51,714 bases of DNA, taken from assembly GCA_937127245.1 (NCBI GenBank), contig CAKZLU010000008.1, positions 1 to 51,714 of the forward strand, given 5' to 3'. A model generated the notes under the pieces. It did not search any database. It saw only the letters and a list, made by a program, of their open reading frames with translations, and had not been told where the DNA came from. Within the stretch, counting starts at the first letter, position 1; each line of letters opens with the position of its first letter. This DNA comes from an uncultured Actinomycetes bacterium. GTDB taxonomy: Bacteria; Actinomycetota; Geothermincolia; Fen-727; JACVIW01. Both the position numbers and the translations under genes were made by a program. This document shows, piece after piece, positions 25,556-34,516 of this stretch.

Positions 25556-26986
25556 ATGAATGTTCCAATAGGATTCGTGCCGGCAAGCAGAACCATTTTC
25601 GACCAGGAGCTCGCCATTAAAGTAAGGGGTACCGTAATAGAGGCGATGAGAAAGGCTAACATCGAGCCCGTAGCCCCGGGACCTGACTTAACCCCAAACG
25701 GGCTTGTACAAACCCCTGAGGATGCCGCCAAAACCGCGCGGTTGTTCAAGGGACAAAACGTCAAGGGTGTGGTCATCGGCGCGCTTAACTTCGGGAATGA
25801 AATTCCCGCGGCGATGGCTGCCTGTGCAGCAGATAGAGATTTGCCGGTAATGATTTTTGGAGTGGGTGAGGAGGGTTTACTCTCGAGGGACAAGAGCAGA
25901 AGGGATTCCTTCTGCGGCCTAATATCCATCGCAACCGCGTTAAGACACAGGAGGGTAAGATTCGCTTTTCCAAAGAGAGCGGTATGTTTTCCCGGCGATG
26001 AGGGTTTTCTCAAAGCGCTCGAGGAGTTTGCGCGGATATGCCTTGCGGTAAGCTCCTTGCGCGGCGCTGTTTACGGGCAGATAGGTCCGAGGCCCGCGGA
26101 TTTCGAGACCTGCGCTTTTGACGAGATCTCGCTTCTGAGAAATTTCGGGATACGCGTTGTTCCCTTGCCTCTCACGACTCTCTTTTCACGCGCCGCTTAC
26201 GTTCCTGAAGCAAGGATAAGGGAGGTTTACTCTGAGATGGAAAGAACCCTCGACAGGTCGAGGGTAAGTGATTATGACCTTTCGCGCATGGCGAGGATTG
26301 AGGTGGCTCTCAGCGAATTAATCGAGGAAAACGCGCTTTCGGGTCTTGCGATTCAGTGCTGGACCTCGTTCCAGGACGATTACGGGATAAGCCCCTGCCT
26401 GGTGATGGCAAGGCTTGCCGACCGCGGCATTCCGTGCGCCTGCGAGGTCGATATTCACGGCACGATGAGCATGCACCTGCTTGCGAGTTTATCTGGAATA
26501 CCTTCCGCTCTTGCTGATTGGAACAACCGACATGTGATGCTCGAAAACTGCTTCTCCGCCTGGCACTGCGGGGTATTTCCGCCCTCACTTTCTTCTGTTG
26601 AGAAAAAAATAGGGCTCCACGATATTCTGGCTGAGTCCACGGGAACGGAGGAGGGAAAGTACGGCACGATCGAATTGAGGCTCGATAACGGACCAGTGAC
26701 TATGGCAAGGATTACAGAGTTCAAGCCTGATGATTTCAGGATTCTCGTTGCCGAGGGAGAAGTGATTGAAGCCGCAGGCGAGCCTCCTGGAAGCCACGGT
26801 TGGGTTGAGGTATCAGATCTCGACATGCTCTATTCTGAGATCCTGAGGGGCTTTCCCCATCACACCGCCATTGCGATGGGTCACCTCGGAAGCAGCGTTC
26901 TTTTAGCTTCCTATTTTCTCGGTATGGAAACGGTAACACCCCTTTCCCTTCGCGAAGGCGCTCTCGAGTCAGGCGCAAGCTACTGA
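25556..26986 (+). CDS. L-fucose/L-arabinose isomerase-family protein
   Basis: A 476-residue protein with the layout of the L-fucose isomerase / L-arabinose isomerase fold. IGFVPASRTIFDQELA starts the first domain. GAVYGQIGPRPADFETCAFDE is a typical fucose isomerase-like segment. AIQCWTSFQDDYGISPCL and ACEVDIHGTMSMHLL follow, with the acidic and His residues that normally hold the divalent metal. The C-terminal segment PHHTAIAMGHLG resembles the end of those proteins. The usual reaction is aldose-ketose isomerisation, but no sugar kinase or transporter lies near. The start at 25556 is chosen for its spacing from AGAGGGG; the ATG at 25550 is possible. Confidence 0.75.
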   Translation: MNVPIGFVPASRTIFDQELAIKVRGTVIEAMRKANIEPVAPGPDLTPNGLVQTPEDAAKTARLFKGQNVKGVVIGALNFGNEIPAAMAACAADRDLPVMIFGVGEEGLLSRDKSRRDSFCGLISIATALRHRRVRFAFPKRAVCFPGDEGFLKALEEFARICLAVSSLRGAVYGQIGPRPADFETCAFDEISLLRNFGIRVVPLPLTTLFSRAAYVPEARIREVYSEMERTLDRSRVSDYDLSRMARIEVALSELIEENALSGLAIQCWTSFQDDYGISPCLVMARLADRGIPCACEVDIHGTMSMHLLASLSGIPSALADWNNRHVMLENCFSAWHCGVFPPSLSSVEKKIGLHDILAESTGTEEGKYGTIELRLDNGPVTMARITEFKPDDFRILVAEGEVIEAAGEPPGSHGWVEVSDLDMLYSEILRGFPHHTAIAMGHLGSSVLLASYFLGMETVTPLSLREGALESGASY

Positions 26987-27707
26987 GCGTACGGTTACAG
27001 GCTTATGCACACGGGAAAATTCCCATACATAGCACTCTTAAGCCAGGCGTATGCTGCTTATTGTACCGTTACGTCAGAATCGCTACTTCCGCGTGCGCGG
27101 CGATGCCGCCAGGCATGCGCGAGCAAGGATAATAGATGAGTAATAAACAGGAAAAGGGTAAATTCATCCGGTAAACATCCGGTAAATCGCGCGCCTGCAA
27201 GACATAGGATTCTCGAATCGGCTCTAAGCGAAAAGGAGAGGAGCTTAACCCTGCGTCAAATTCTTCCCGAACAACGGAAGTGAAAATTTTTCCCGCTCGA
27301 AAGCTTTTTAAAGGCGATGAACTTGCGATTTACAATAAATTGTTAGCACATGACCTTGAAAGATCGTTGCTATTCTTTACATGAAGGAAATGAACTTGCG
27401 ACTTGCAAAAATTGTTGGATCATGATGAGTCACGCGGAAGGTATAATTTCCATACTTCCGGAGTCTCTCGGTCCAAATAACATCGGCTCTTTTAGGTTCT
27501 GTCTGGAAGCGAAGGATTTGCGAAGCGAAAACCTTCGTTGAAATGTTGCGGCGGATATATTTTTCTGGGCCCTAAGGCTTTACCGTTTTATGTTTGTTAA
27601 AATACTACAAAATCAAATTATTGACCGGAAACTTAATGCGGCGTTTCCTCGATGAGGTTTGTTTTCTTCTGAGTGGCAACTCTTTAACGTGAATGGAGGG
27701 GATTTGT
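26987..27707. other. Intergenic region with direct repeats
   Basis: No credible gene; a 63-codon ORF at 27350-27541 has no ribosome site and crosses the repeats. It holds two tandem CATCCGGTAAA units (27165-27186) and two diverged copies of a stretch of about 38 bases beginning ATGAACTTGCGA at 27317 and 27390, spaced 73 bases apart. The promoter of the cupin gene should lie at its right end but is not clear. Confidence 0.5.
27317..27427. repeat. Two diverged direct repeats, 73-base spacing
   Basis: The first 12 bases match except one possible change, then CAA..ATTGTT and CATGA are shared with small differences. The spacing matches that of the repeats near 31.4, 37.2 and 48.6 kb, although the sequences differ. 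Confidence 0.5.
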
Positions 27708-28079
27708 ATGACTAATCAGGGGAGATGTTTTCATTATCATGACATACCCAACGAACCGTTCGGGGATGAAGCGCCCGGGGTTAAAATCAGAGTCTTAATC
27801 GATGAAGGCGAAGATGGCTCTCCATACTATGTTTTGAGGATGATAGAGATAGAGCCCGGCGGGCATACCCCTTACCATTCCCACCCCTTCGAGCACGAGA
27901 ACTTTGTTCTTACGGGTAGAGGCTATTTAACTATCGCCGACAAGAAATGGCTTATCGGACCTGGATACGTGGCGTACGTGCCGTCGGGCGTTCCCCATAT
28001 GTATGAGTGCGTAGGTGATGAAGTTTTTTCCTTTCTTTGCGGAATTCCCGCATCCAGATTGAGGGGTTCGAACCCTTGA
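27708..28079 (+). CDS. Single-domain cupin protein
   Basis: A 123-residue beta-barrel cupin. Motif 1, GGHTPYHSHPFEHENFVLTG, carries the metal-binding His and Glu residues. Motif 2, GYVAYVPSGVPHMYE, carries the last His. Small cupins of this sort are dioxygenases, isomerases or ligand sensors, and the exact role is not deducible. The ATG at 27708 is chosen because GGAGGGG lies 8 bases before it. It is monocistronic. Confidence 0.85.
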   Translation: MTNQGRCFHYHDIPNEPFGDEAPGVKIRVLIDEGEDGSPYYVLRMIEIEPGGHTPYHSHPFEHENFVLTGRGYLTIADKKWLIGPGYVAYVPSGVPHMYECVGDEVFSFLCGIPASRLRGSNP

Positions 28080-28179
28080 GTCGTGGTTCGGGAATTATCG
28101 CGAATCATCCCGGCTGATATTTTTATTATCCTACCGAGTATGTTTCTTGCCCGAGTACGTGCTGCGAACGTGATATCAT

Positions 28180-28950
28180 CTACCGCTTTCTTTCCTTGAG
28201 GATTTCTTCAATCCATTCGCTGATAAAATTTCCGTACTCTTCTCCCGCTACCATTGATACATCGTTGTGTCCGGCTCCTTCCACTGGGAAGAATCTGCTT
28301 TTTCCGCCCGTGGCATTGAAAAGCTCCTCTCCTTCGCTAAACGGGATGAGAGCATCGAGTTTCCCGTGAATTACAAGAATCGGACAATTTATCTCATTCA
28401 ATTTCGCAAGCGAGTTGAATGAATGAGGCGCAGGGGCGTATTCGGGCGCGAAGGGAAAAAGATTACGCGCCACGGATGTAAGCGAGGTAAACGTTGATTC
28501 AAGTATGAGGCCGAGAATACCCTTACCCCTTGCGACCTCGCAGGCCACAGCCCCGCCGAGCGATTTCCCGAAAACGATAATGTCTTCCGGAGGCATTCCC
28601 TTGCTCACGAGCCACTGGAAAGCGGTGCACCCGTCCTCATAAAGCCCTTTTTCCGTGGGGATACCCTCGCTTTTGCCGTAACCTCTGTAATCTATGAGCA
28701 GCATTCTGCACCGGGCTTTCTCGAGGTCTTTTCTAACAAGCGACCATGAATAGACTTCCTGGGCATTGCCGTGAAAAAAGAGTATGACCGGTCTGTTCAT
28801 TGGCTGTGCCCACCACAGACCGTGAATGTTGATGTGATCGGAGGTTCTCATCCACACTTCCTCTGAGTCTCTTGCCCAGAACGGCGGGGGCATACCGAGC
28901 GGAATCCTTTCAGGATAATATAGAAACCTCTCCAGAATCTCTTCTTCCAT
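28180..28950 (-). CDS. Alpha/beta hydrolase (serine esterase/lipase-like)
   Basis: A 256-residue alpha/beta hydrolase. The oxyanion segment FFHGNAQ, the nucleophile elbow GKSLGG (catalytic Ser near residue 128), KLDALIP (acid) and GAGHND (catalytic His) are in order. DYRGYGKSEG is the family's typical strand. The layout resembles the Bem46/YqkD-like serine hydrolases that act on small esters or acyl groups. No signal peptide. It is divergent from the sigma factor operon. Confidence 0.87.
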   Translation of the reverse strand: MEEEILERFLYYPERIPLGMPPPFWARDSEEVWMRTSDHINIHGLWWAQPMNRPVILFFHGNAQEVYSWSLVRKDLEKARCRMLLIDYRGYGKSEGIPTEKGLYEDGCTAFQWLVSKGMPPEDIIVFGKSLGGAVACEVARGKGILGLILESTFTSLTSVARNLFPFAPEYAPAPHSFNSLAKLNEINCPILVIHGKLDALIPFSEGEELFNATGGKSRFFPVEGAGHNDVSMVAGEEYGNFISEWIEEILKERKR

Positions 28951-29013
28951 TTCAGTTCCCGTTCTTATATGAACTGGTATTTCCAGGGTTCCACCGAGGC
29001 GTTCTCTTTATTG

Positions 29014-29042
29014 GAAACATTACTCTGAGTTAATTATATAAT
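29014..29042 (+). promoter_or_regulatory. Promoter upstream of the ECF sigma factor gene
   Basis: A perfect TATAAT with GAAACA 17 bases upstream. GGAAAC at 29013-29018 also resembles an ECF -35 element, so the sigma factor might drive its own gene. The start codon lies 50 bases downstream of the -10. Confidence 0.4.
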
Positions 29043-29091
29043 CGTAGCTGATAGAGTTATTACGTGAGATGCCTCATGGTTGGGGGATTTT

Positions 29092-29727
29092 ATGAGGGCA
29101 AACCGTATAAATTTAGGCAAGAGCAGCTGGAGGCTGCGGCTTGTTAAGGATGAAGAATCTGATGAGTTCCTTGCAAGAGAGGCCGTTTGGTCGAAGGAAG
29201 CTTTGGGGATCTTGTGCGAAAAATACATTCCGCGGATTTACGGATTTGCGTTGAGACGCACAGGTGATATCTCCGATGCCGAGGATATAACGTCTTCTGT
29301 TTTCGAGAAGGTTGTGGCAAATATACATGGATACGATGCCTCAAAAGCTTCTTTCGCCACCTGGATTTACAGAATCGCCCTGAACACTGTCAACGACTAT
29401 TTCAGGGCGCGGAAAAGAAAGATGGAAATTTCATGCGATCAGCATGAAGGCTCATTCGGTCTTGCTTTGGCGGGTGTGGATGAGGTTGTGAGCTCGAGGG
29501 TGGATATCCTCGGTTTAATCGGGAGTCTTCCGTCCAAATACAGGGAAGCGCTCGAGTTAAGGTACTTTGCGGGTCTCAGGGTTGGAGAAATCGCTCAAGT
29601 TTTGGGAATCAGCGAGACCGCGGCTTCCAAGCGGATCTTGAGAGGACTTGAACGAATTCGCGCAAGTTTTTCCGAAGAGATAGGAGAGGGAACCGCAAGT
29701 GAGGTTAATAAGGCGCCGCAGGAATAG
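29092..29727 (+). CDS. ECF-type RNA polymerase sigma factor
   Basis: A 211-residue extracytoplasmic-function sigma factor. Region 2 includes AEDITSSVFEKV and FATWIYRIALNTVNDYFR, the core-binding and -10 recognition helices. Region 4 includes LPSKYREALELRYFAG and VGEIAQVLGISETAASKRI, which contact the -35. Region 1.1 and region 3 are absent, as in the family. The ATG at 29092 has GGGGGA six bases before it; the TTG at 29080 would place the ribosome site inside the gene. It overlaps the next gene by 29 bases, so the two are translationally coupled and likely a sigma and membrane-partner pair. Confidence 0.9.
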   Translation: MRANRINLGKSSWRLRLVKDEESDEFLAREAVWSKEALGILCEKYIPRIYGFALRRTGDISDAEDITSSVFEKVVANIHGYDASKASFATWIYRIALNTVNDYFRARKRKMEISCDQHEGSFGLALAGVDEVVSSRVDILGLIGSLPSKYREALELRYFAGLRVGEIAQVLGISETAASKRILRGLERIRASFSEEIGEGTASEVNKAPQE

Positions 29728-31330
29728 GTTTTCAAAATCCGGCGTAGGAAAATTCGTAAAACCCCAAAGGGACCTCGAGAATATAGACTCCGGACACCCG
29801 GTCGCCGAATTTTTGCGCTCGCTGTACCCTTCCGTGGTAGTCATGCGTCCGCGCGCCCGCGAGAAGATCCTGGATAAGGTCTTCCGTCTTTATGAGGAAA
29901 AGGAGAGAAGAAGCTCGTTTGAGCCTTGTGAGGGAGAAGGGGAAGAAAACGAGCTTTTTGACTTGAGGATAGCGCGCAGGAGGAAATTTATTCTTGCTTC
30001 TCTATCCGTTTTCCTGATAATGGTTCTTGGCCTGACCGTGATGCTTTCGTATCCCCGCCGCGGAAAACCCCCCAGACGGATACTTGCGGGAACCGTTTGC
30101 ATACAGCTAGGCAATTTCCAGGTTCGAGAGCCGGGGGGAAAATGGAGAAATCTAACCCAGGGTGAGACCGTCAGGGCGGGCACAAGCTTGAGGACTGGAG
30201 AGAACTCTTTTGGAGGACTCACGTTTCCTGACGGAAGCATACTCCGTCTGTGCGACCAATCTGAGGCTAAAATCATATCCCTGGAAGACAAAGCTGTCAG
30301 AGTCAGGCATGTTAAGGGAAGTACGTATCACAGAGTTGGGCCTGTCTCTTCTTACGCTGTTGAGTCGAGGGACGTGACCGCTGAGGGTTGTGACACCGCT
30401 TTCACGTTTGAAAATCCAAACCCGGACAATCTCGAGATTCTTTCCGTGTTCAAATCCGTGAACGTCAAGGTGGGTGAGCATCCGCCAATCCCTGTCTATG
30501 AGGGAGAGGTAATGGTCATCTCGCTTTCTGGAGGAAGGAAAGCTGCAAAGATCGCGGTTTCAAGGGAGAAACTCGAAGACCCAAGGCTTTGTGAGAGCGT
30601 TCGGAGGGATGCTGAGAGCGGGTATCCAACGGGAATATACGAAAAGCTGGATGTGCCGGTTGCGGCAAATAATGCTCCAGGAGAGGAAACGGCGCAGGTT
30701 ATCTCAACGGAAAACGGGATTCAGTTGAAAGGCGTAACTGTTGGGGAGGCAAACTCCTTAGAGTGGATTGTAAGCCTAGGCTTCAAATACGATTTCGTTG
30801 CGCTTCTGAGGAATGAAACAGCCACCCCCAACTACCCTGACGATGAGATCGCGAGGTATTACGACTCTTCGATAACAAGCGCGATAGATAACGGTGTTAC
30901 AGCGGGAAAAACTTATCAGTACCGGATTGCCGCTGTGCTCGGCGATGCTCCTGTTCTCACGAGCAATACGGTGGTTATCGCTATGCCTAAATCCCAGGAG
31001 GCGCCGAAAGAAGCGAAACTCGAACTCGTAGCAAGTGTTGAAGATGGGGGGGTTCTGCTCGAGTGGAGCCTGAACGGCGTCAGCAATTTCTGGGGATACG
31101 TGTTGGAAAGAACCGTCAAGACCCCCGCGAAAGGGCGGGAGAGTGGGGCTGGTGCTGTGCAGACCTTCACTATAAAAAGCAGCGATATCCTCGACTCCTA
31201 TCTGGATAGCGAAATTCAACCCGGCTGTGTTTATGTTTACCGCGTGGGGTTGATGCTGGAGGGCTCTGTCATTTTATACTCGAGGACGGTGGGGGTTAGC
31301 GTCAGTTCAACTAACCAGTCCGGTGGATAG
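29699..31330 (+). CDS. FecR-domain membrane protein with fibronectin-type III repeats, probable sigma-factor partner
   Basis: A 543-residue protein. Residues 1-95 are cytoplasmic and basic or acidic, and one membrane segment lies at about 97-118 (FILASLSVFLIMVLG). Outside, residues about 130-230 form a FecR-like domain (VREPGGKW, GETVRAGTSLRTGENSFG, FPDGSILRL). Two fibronectin-type III-like modules end the protein (SITSAIDNGVTAGKTYQYRIAAV, then EIQPGCVYVYRVGLM). Its GTG start has GGAGAGGG upstream and overlaps the sigma factor gene. FecR proteins pass envelope signals to ECF sigma factors, so an anti-sigma or signal-transfer role is likely, although no zinc-finger anti-sigma motif is visible. 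Confidence 0.8.
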   Translation: MRLIRRRRNRFSKSGVGKFVKPQRDLENIDSGHPVAEFLRSLYPSVVVMRPRAREKILDKVFRLYEEKERRSSFEPCEGEGEENELFDLRIARRRKFILASLSVFLIMVLGLTVMLSYPRRGKPPRRILAGTVCIQLGNFQVREPGGKWRNLTQGETVRAGTSLRTGENSFGGLTFPDGSILRLCDQSEAKIISLEDKAVRVRHVKGSTYHRVGPVSSYAVESRDVTAEGCDTAFTFENPNPDNLEILSVFKSVNVKVGEHPPIPVYEGEVMVISLSGGRKAAKIAVSREKLEDPRLCESVRRDAESGYPTGIYEKLDVPVAANNAPGEETAQVISTENGIQLKGVTVGEANSLEWIVSLGFKYDFVALLRNETATPNYPDDEIARYYDSSITSAIDNGVTAGKTYQYRIAAVLGDAPVLTSNTVVIAMPKSQEAPKEAKLELVASVEDGGVLLEWSLNGVSNFWGYVLERTVKTPAKGRESGAGAVQTFTIKSSDILDSYLDSEIQPGCVYVYRVGLMLEGSVILYSRTVGVSVSSTNQSGG

Positions 31331-31401
31331 GGTTGGGCAATAAAACTGGGTAAACGTACAATTTAAAGCATGTAACCTTTCGCGAAATTTCGACGGCGCA
31401 T

Positions 31402-31715
31402 CTGCGTTTGGGGTTTGGTAGTCATCAAAACGAAACATCAACGCGTGAAACACACTCACGGATAATTCTCGCAACTGCGTTTGGGGTTGGTTTTTGGTAA
31501 GATCAAGACATGTATTCAGCGAGGCTGGTTTTACGCCAGCCTCTCGGGCGTTAGAGGGTTGTTTTTTAGTAAGAACCAGACACCGTGCTTGAGAAACACT
31601 TAAGGTTATTGCTCACCTCGAGTCCCGCTTGATTGAATATTAGATAACGCCGAACATCTTGCTTGAGACACACCTACGGATACCGTCCCAACTGTCTTTC
31701 GGGTTGCGCTTAGGT
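31402..31715. repeat. Degenerate tandem repeats with about 72-base period
   Basis: Cores resembling CTGCGTTTGGGGTTGG, followed by a TTTGGTAAGATCAAGACAT-like stretch, recur near 31402, 31475, 31547, (weakly) 31619 and 31692. A second shared block, GAGACACACCTACGGATA-like, precedes three of them. Similarity between units is low to moderate by eye. The 8-bp hairpin GAGGCTGG/CCAGCCTC lies at 31521-31543. The rest of the gap to 32053 contains an 8-bp inverted repeat, GGATGCCC/GGGCATCC (31795-31841), and no gene. Confidence 0.5.
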
Positions 31716-31723
31716 CTTTCGCG

Positions 31724-31748
31724 TGTCCCGTGATTTGGGACGTTTTTT
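31724..31748 (+). terminator. Probable intrinsic terminator after the repeat region
   Basis: GTCCC and GGGAC arms, extended by one T-G pair, close a 7-base loop and are followed by TTTTTT. It would end transcripts that read through the FecR gene and the repeats. The stem is short. Confidence 0.5.
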
Positions 31749-32052
31749 CTTCAAAGGTTGACTGATTCCAACAGTGGCGAATGGGATAAAGGCTGGATGC
31801 CCCTCTCCTGATTGCTTGCTCTGTATTGGCGGCGGGCATCCGCGCAGCGTGCTATCAGGCTAACGGTTAATCGCGGGTCTCTCTTTCCCCGTATCTGGGT
31901 CCGCACTTTCTCGACCCAGCTTTTTCAGGTCCGGTGATTTCTTCGGATAAAGGCAATAAGTCGTTTTTAGCGGCGGAATTTCGTTTTCCTGATTCTGGCT
32001 TGAGAGTTCGATGGTCGCGTATATTTACGATTCCTTCACCTGTATTTTTATG

Positions 32053-34146
32053 TTACTGCCTCGGCAGGGTGAAGAAATGCGACTGTTCTGCCGCGATCTC
32101 AACATCGCTTTCTATCTGACAGGCTGTGGCTCTCCACTCAACTTCGAGTATTCCGTCTACATGGAGGGTGAGCCTCGTCATTGGTGGTATCGCCGCCGGG
32201 AATCTAACCACCTCCCCGCTTTCTCCGAAGAAACTCAACTGGAGGTGAGATTCGCTTCCGTTCGGGTTGAAAAGAAGAAGATATTCATCGAATGTGCCGC
32301 TGGTGCACCCCTCCGCGAAATACCAAAAGCGCGAACACTTTGTCAGTCCCTCTGATGAATGTCCGTCCCTTTTCGAGTCCAGCAGGAAGTACATAGCCCT
32401 TTCGACGACAATTGGTCGGTCAGATTCGATAATTGAGGGCGTTTCTGTATTTGCCAGTTCCGGGATTGAGTCAACCGAAAGCGTAGCTCTGGAATGAGGG
32501 GGTATGGACAATCGATGACCGAACGGCCCTGTAGGTGGACAAAAGATAATGCTCACGGAAGCGGGGACTGCGTTCGGGTTTACGAGAAGTATGTACTCAT
32601 CTAACAGCCCTGCGGTGCAACCTTCTGCAAGATAAATCTTTTTTGACGGTTTTGCCATGCCCGATGAGCAATGTCCTCCGTTTAGACCGTTCGGATTTGA
32701 GCTCATGCTGAAATAGGTTGATCTTTGCGCAACAATCGGTTGGCTCGATTTCAGTTGGATTCCCAGGGAATGACCCAGAGCGCCCTGAAGAGCGTTAACG
32801 AGGATGGTGTTTCTGGAAAGCGGGGGGAAGATGTATTTTGCTTTGGGGAGCGCTCCCTCCTCCGCGTATAGATTGATTTCCACCCGCGTTTCACTACGGT
32901 TTGGATTGAAGATTAAAAGATATGTGTCAAATCCGGGACCGGTGTAGCACTCTGCGAAATACCGCGTTTTGGTTGGTGAGACTATGCCGCTTGCAACGTG
33001 ACCGCCGCGCCTGCCGGCGTACTCGTAATACATTGCTTGTTGGACGACGATACCCACATCCGATTCGATTTGAATCGCGTGAGAGGAAGCGGGAAGGCTC
33101 ACCACATCGTTCACCTTGATGGTTGTCCTGCACCGCGGTTTCAAAAAGTAAACCTCGGTTATTGGTTTGTGGTTTTCGGGGAAATATGTCGTTTTTGCCT
33201 GCGCCTGCCTTTCGCTCGGGTTGAAAAACAGAAGATATTCGATAAAACCAGTCCCGGTGTAGCCCTCCGCGAAGTGCCATTTTCTGGAAGGGGCGGCAAG
33301 CCCCGAGGATGCGCTTATTCCACAGAGAGGCGTTTTTCCAAAGGAAGCGTATGTCACAAGGAGCGGCGTGCCGTTGGGAGCCCAATTGTAAGGCCAGTAT
33401 GCCTCGAGAGGATGCAGCCTTATGCACCCACGGGAGCGTGGCCTTGTGCCCAGGCTCTCCTCGTAATCCCTGTACCCGTCCCTGTATCTGGGCCAGGAGT
33501 GTATCCCGTAATTGGGGCGCCAGTCCATCCAGTATTCGCAAACGTACGTCGCTCCGTAGACATATCTCCTGTGGGAATAGATTCTGTAGTTTCCAGTGGG
33601 CGTTCCGCCTGCCCCCGTGCTGCATCTGAGGATATTGACTATCGACCCGTTTTCGAAGCAGTACAGCCGCTGCTCCGACAGGGAGCAAACGAGGCGTTTC
33701 TCTATCGAGCTAACGCTTCTTCCCGATCTTACGCGCACTCTTACCGCCCGGCTTGGCGGTCCCTCTCTCCATGAACCATCAAGCGCGCAAACTCGATAGT
33801 AATAGACGTTGCCGGCGCGAGCGGTATCATCCAGGAAAAATGGAAACTCGCTCATGGTCTCAGATGATATGCCACCTGCAACCTCATAGCCTCGAGTTTT
33901 ACAAAGCGAGCGGTAAACCCTGTAGCCGATTGCTCCCGCTACCGGGCTCCACGAAAGCGCCACCCTGCCATTTCGCCCGCACTTTTCCTCAACCACGGTC
34001 AAATTCTGTGGTCTTTCAACATTCCCCAGTACGGTGTCTCGTGTTTTTTCCAAAAAAGCGTTGATCATGCCGGGCACGGGATTGTGGTTTGCCGCGTTCG
34101 TGTGTGGACGCTGAGATAAAAATAAGTATAAGTGAAAAGACTCCAA
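32053..34146 (-). CDS. L,D-transpeptidase (YkuD) with FN3 domain and four FAEG repeats; N-terminus frameshifted
   Basis: About 697 residues from a TTG start. Residues about 45-140 form a fibronectin-type III module (VALSWSPVAGAIGYRVYRS). Residues about 150-270 form a YkuD domain with the catalytic motif SRGCIRLH (Cys near 240) and an upstream active-site His in GIHSW. Four repeats of about 100 residues follow, each starting with a FAEG-like motif and EYLL.FNP. YkuD enzymes make 3-3 crosslinks in peptidoglycan, so it should be exported. This frame has no signal peptide, but an overlapping frame starting at 34213 encodes one (IFQIVGVFSLILIFISAS). Removing one T from the run near 34103 would fuse them. 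This is either a true frameshift or a sequence error. Confidence 0.78.
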   Translation of the reverse strand: MESFHLYLFLSQRPHTNAANHNPVPGMINAFLEKTRDTVLGNVERPQNLTVVEEKCGRNGRVALSWSPVAGAIGYRVYRSLCKTRGYEVAGGISSETMSEFPFFLDDTARAGNVYYYRVCALDGSWREGPPSRAVRVRVRSGRSVSSIEKRLVCSLSEQRLYCFENGSIVNILRCSTGAGGTPTGNYRIYSHRRYVYGATYVCEYWMDWRPNYGIHSWPRYRDGYRDYEESLGTRPRSRGCIRLHPLEAYWPYNWAPNGTPLLVTYASFGKTPLCGISASSGLAAPSRKWHFAEGYTGTGFIEYLLFFNPSERQAQAKTTYFPENHKPITEVYFLKPRCRTTIKVNDVVSLPASSHAIQIESDVGIVVQQAMYYEYAGRRGGHVASGIVSPTKTRYFAECYTGPGFDTYLLIFNPNRSETRVEINLYAEEGALPKAKYIFPPLSRNTILVNALQGALGHSLGIQLKSSQPIVAQRSTYFSMSSNPNGLNGGHCSSGMAKPSKKIYLAEGCTAGLLDEYILLVNPNAVPASVSIIFCPPTGPFGHRLSIPPHSRATLSVDSIPELANTETPSIIESDRPIVVERAMYFLLDSKRDGHSSEGLTKCSRFWYFAEGCTSGTFDEYLLLFNPNGSESHLQLSFFGESGEVVRFPAAIPPMTRLTLHVDGILEVEWRATACQIESDVEIAAEQSHFFTLPRQ

Positions 34147-34298
34147 CGATTTGAAAGATTACCGGTCTATTTTTTTGCCGCGGTGAAATATTAGAAACCC
34201 TTGTCAAAATCAATGCCTTTCGCTTGCTCTCATTTTAACCGATGAAAGCCGCTTCCACTCACCATTATCGAATGCAAGCCATGCAACCTTAACCTATC

Positions 34299-34348
34299 CC
34301 CCCAAAATTCCAAAATGGTGCCTGGCACCAAATTTGCATTTTTGGGGG
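34299..34348. repeat. GGTGCCTGGCACC palindrome (copy 1)
   Basis: The core TGGTGCCTGGCACCA lies inside a longer inverted repeat with CCCCCAAAA on the left and TTTTTGGGGG on the right. Same core as at 44557-44597 and 46774-46810. It stands in the 300-base gap between the divergent transpeptidase and P-type ATPase genes, which shows no other gene. Confidence 0.75.
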
Positions 34349-34516
34349 TGGTGGGTGGGCTGCGGTTGTGGGTTATTGATAAAACGTATTTGAAAATAAA
34401 TGATGTGCGCGTAGTATTAATCAAAGGAATACCCCTTGTTTGACTTATCGAGTGGCGCTTGACTTTGCGCGACATTGGTTAGAGGTGAAAAGCTCAGAGT
34501 TTATGGCAGGTTTGCT

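Noticed and set aside
25318..26013. A 231-codon minus-strand ORF over the isomerase-like gene
   Set aside because: It is opposite a gene with conserved fold motifs and has no ribosome site or recognisable content.
27350..27541. A 63-codon plus-strand ORF in an intergenic region
   Set aside because: No ribosome site, and it crosses one of the diverged direct repeats.
32927..33774. Two ORFs of more than 250 codons inside the transpeptidase gene (one per strand)
   Set aside because: The main frame has the YkuD and FAEG motifs; the others have unusual composition and no motif.
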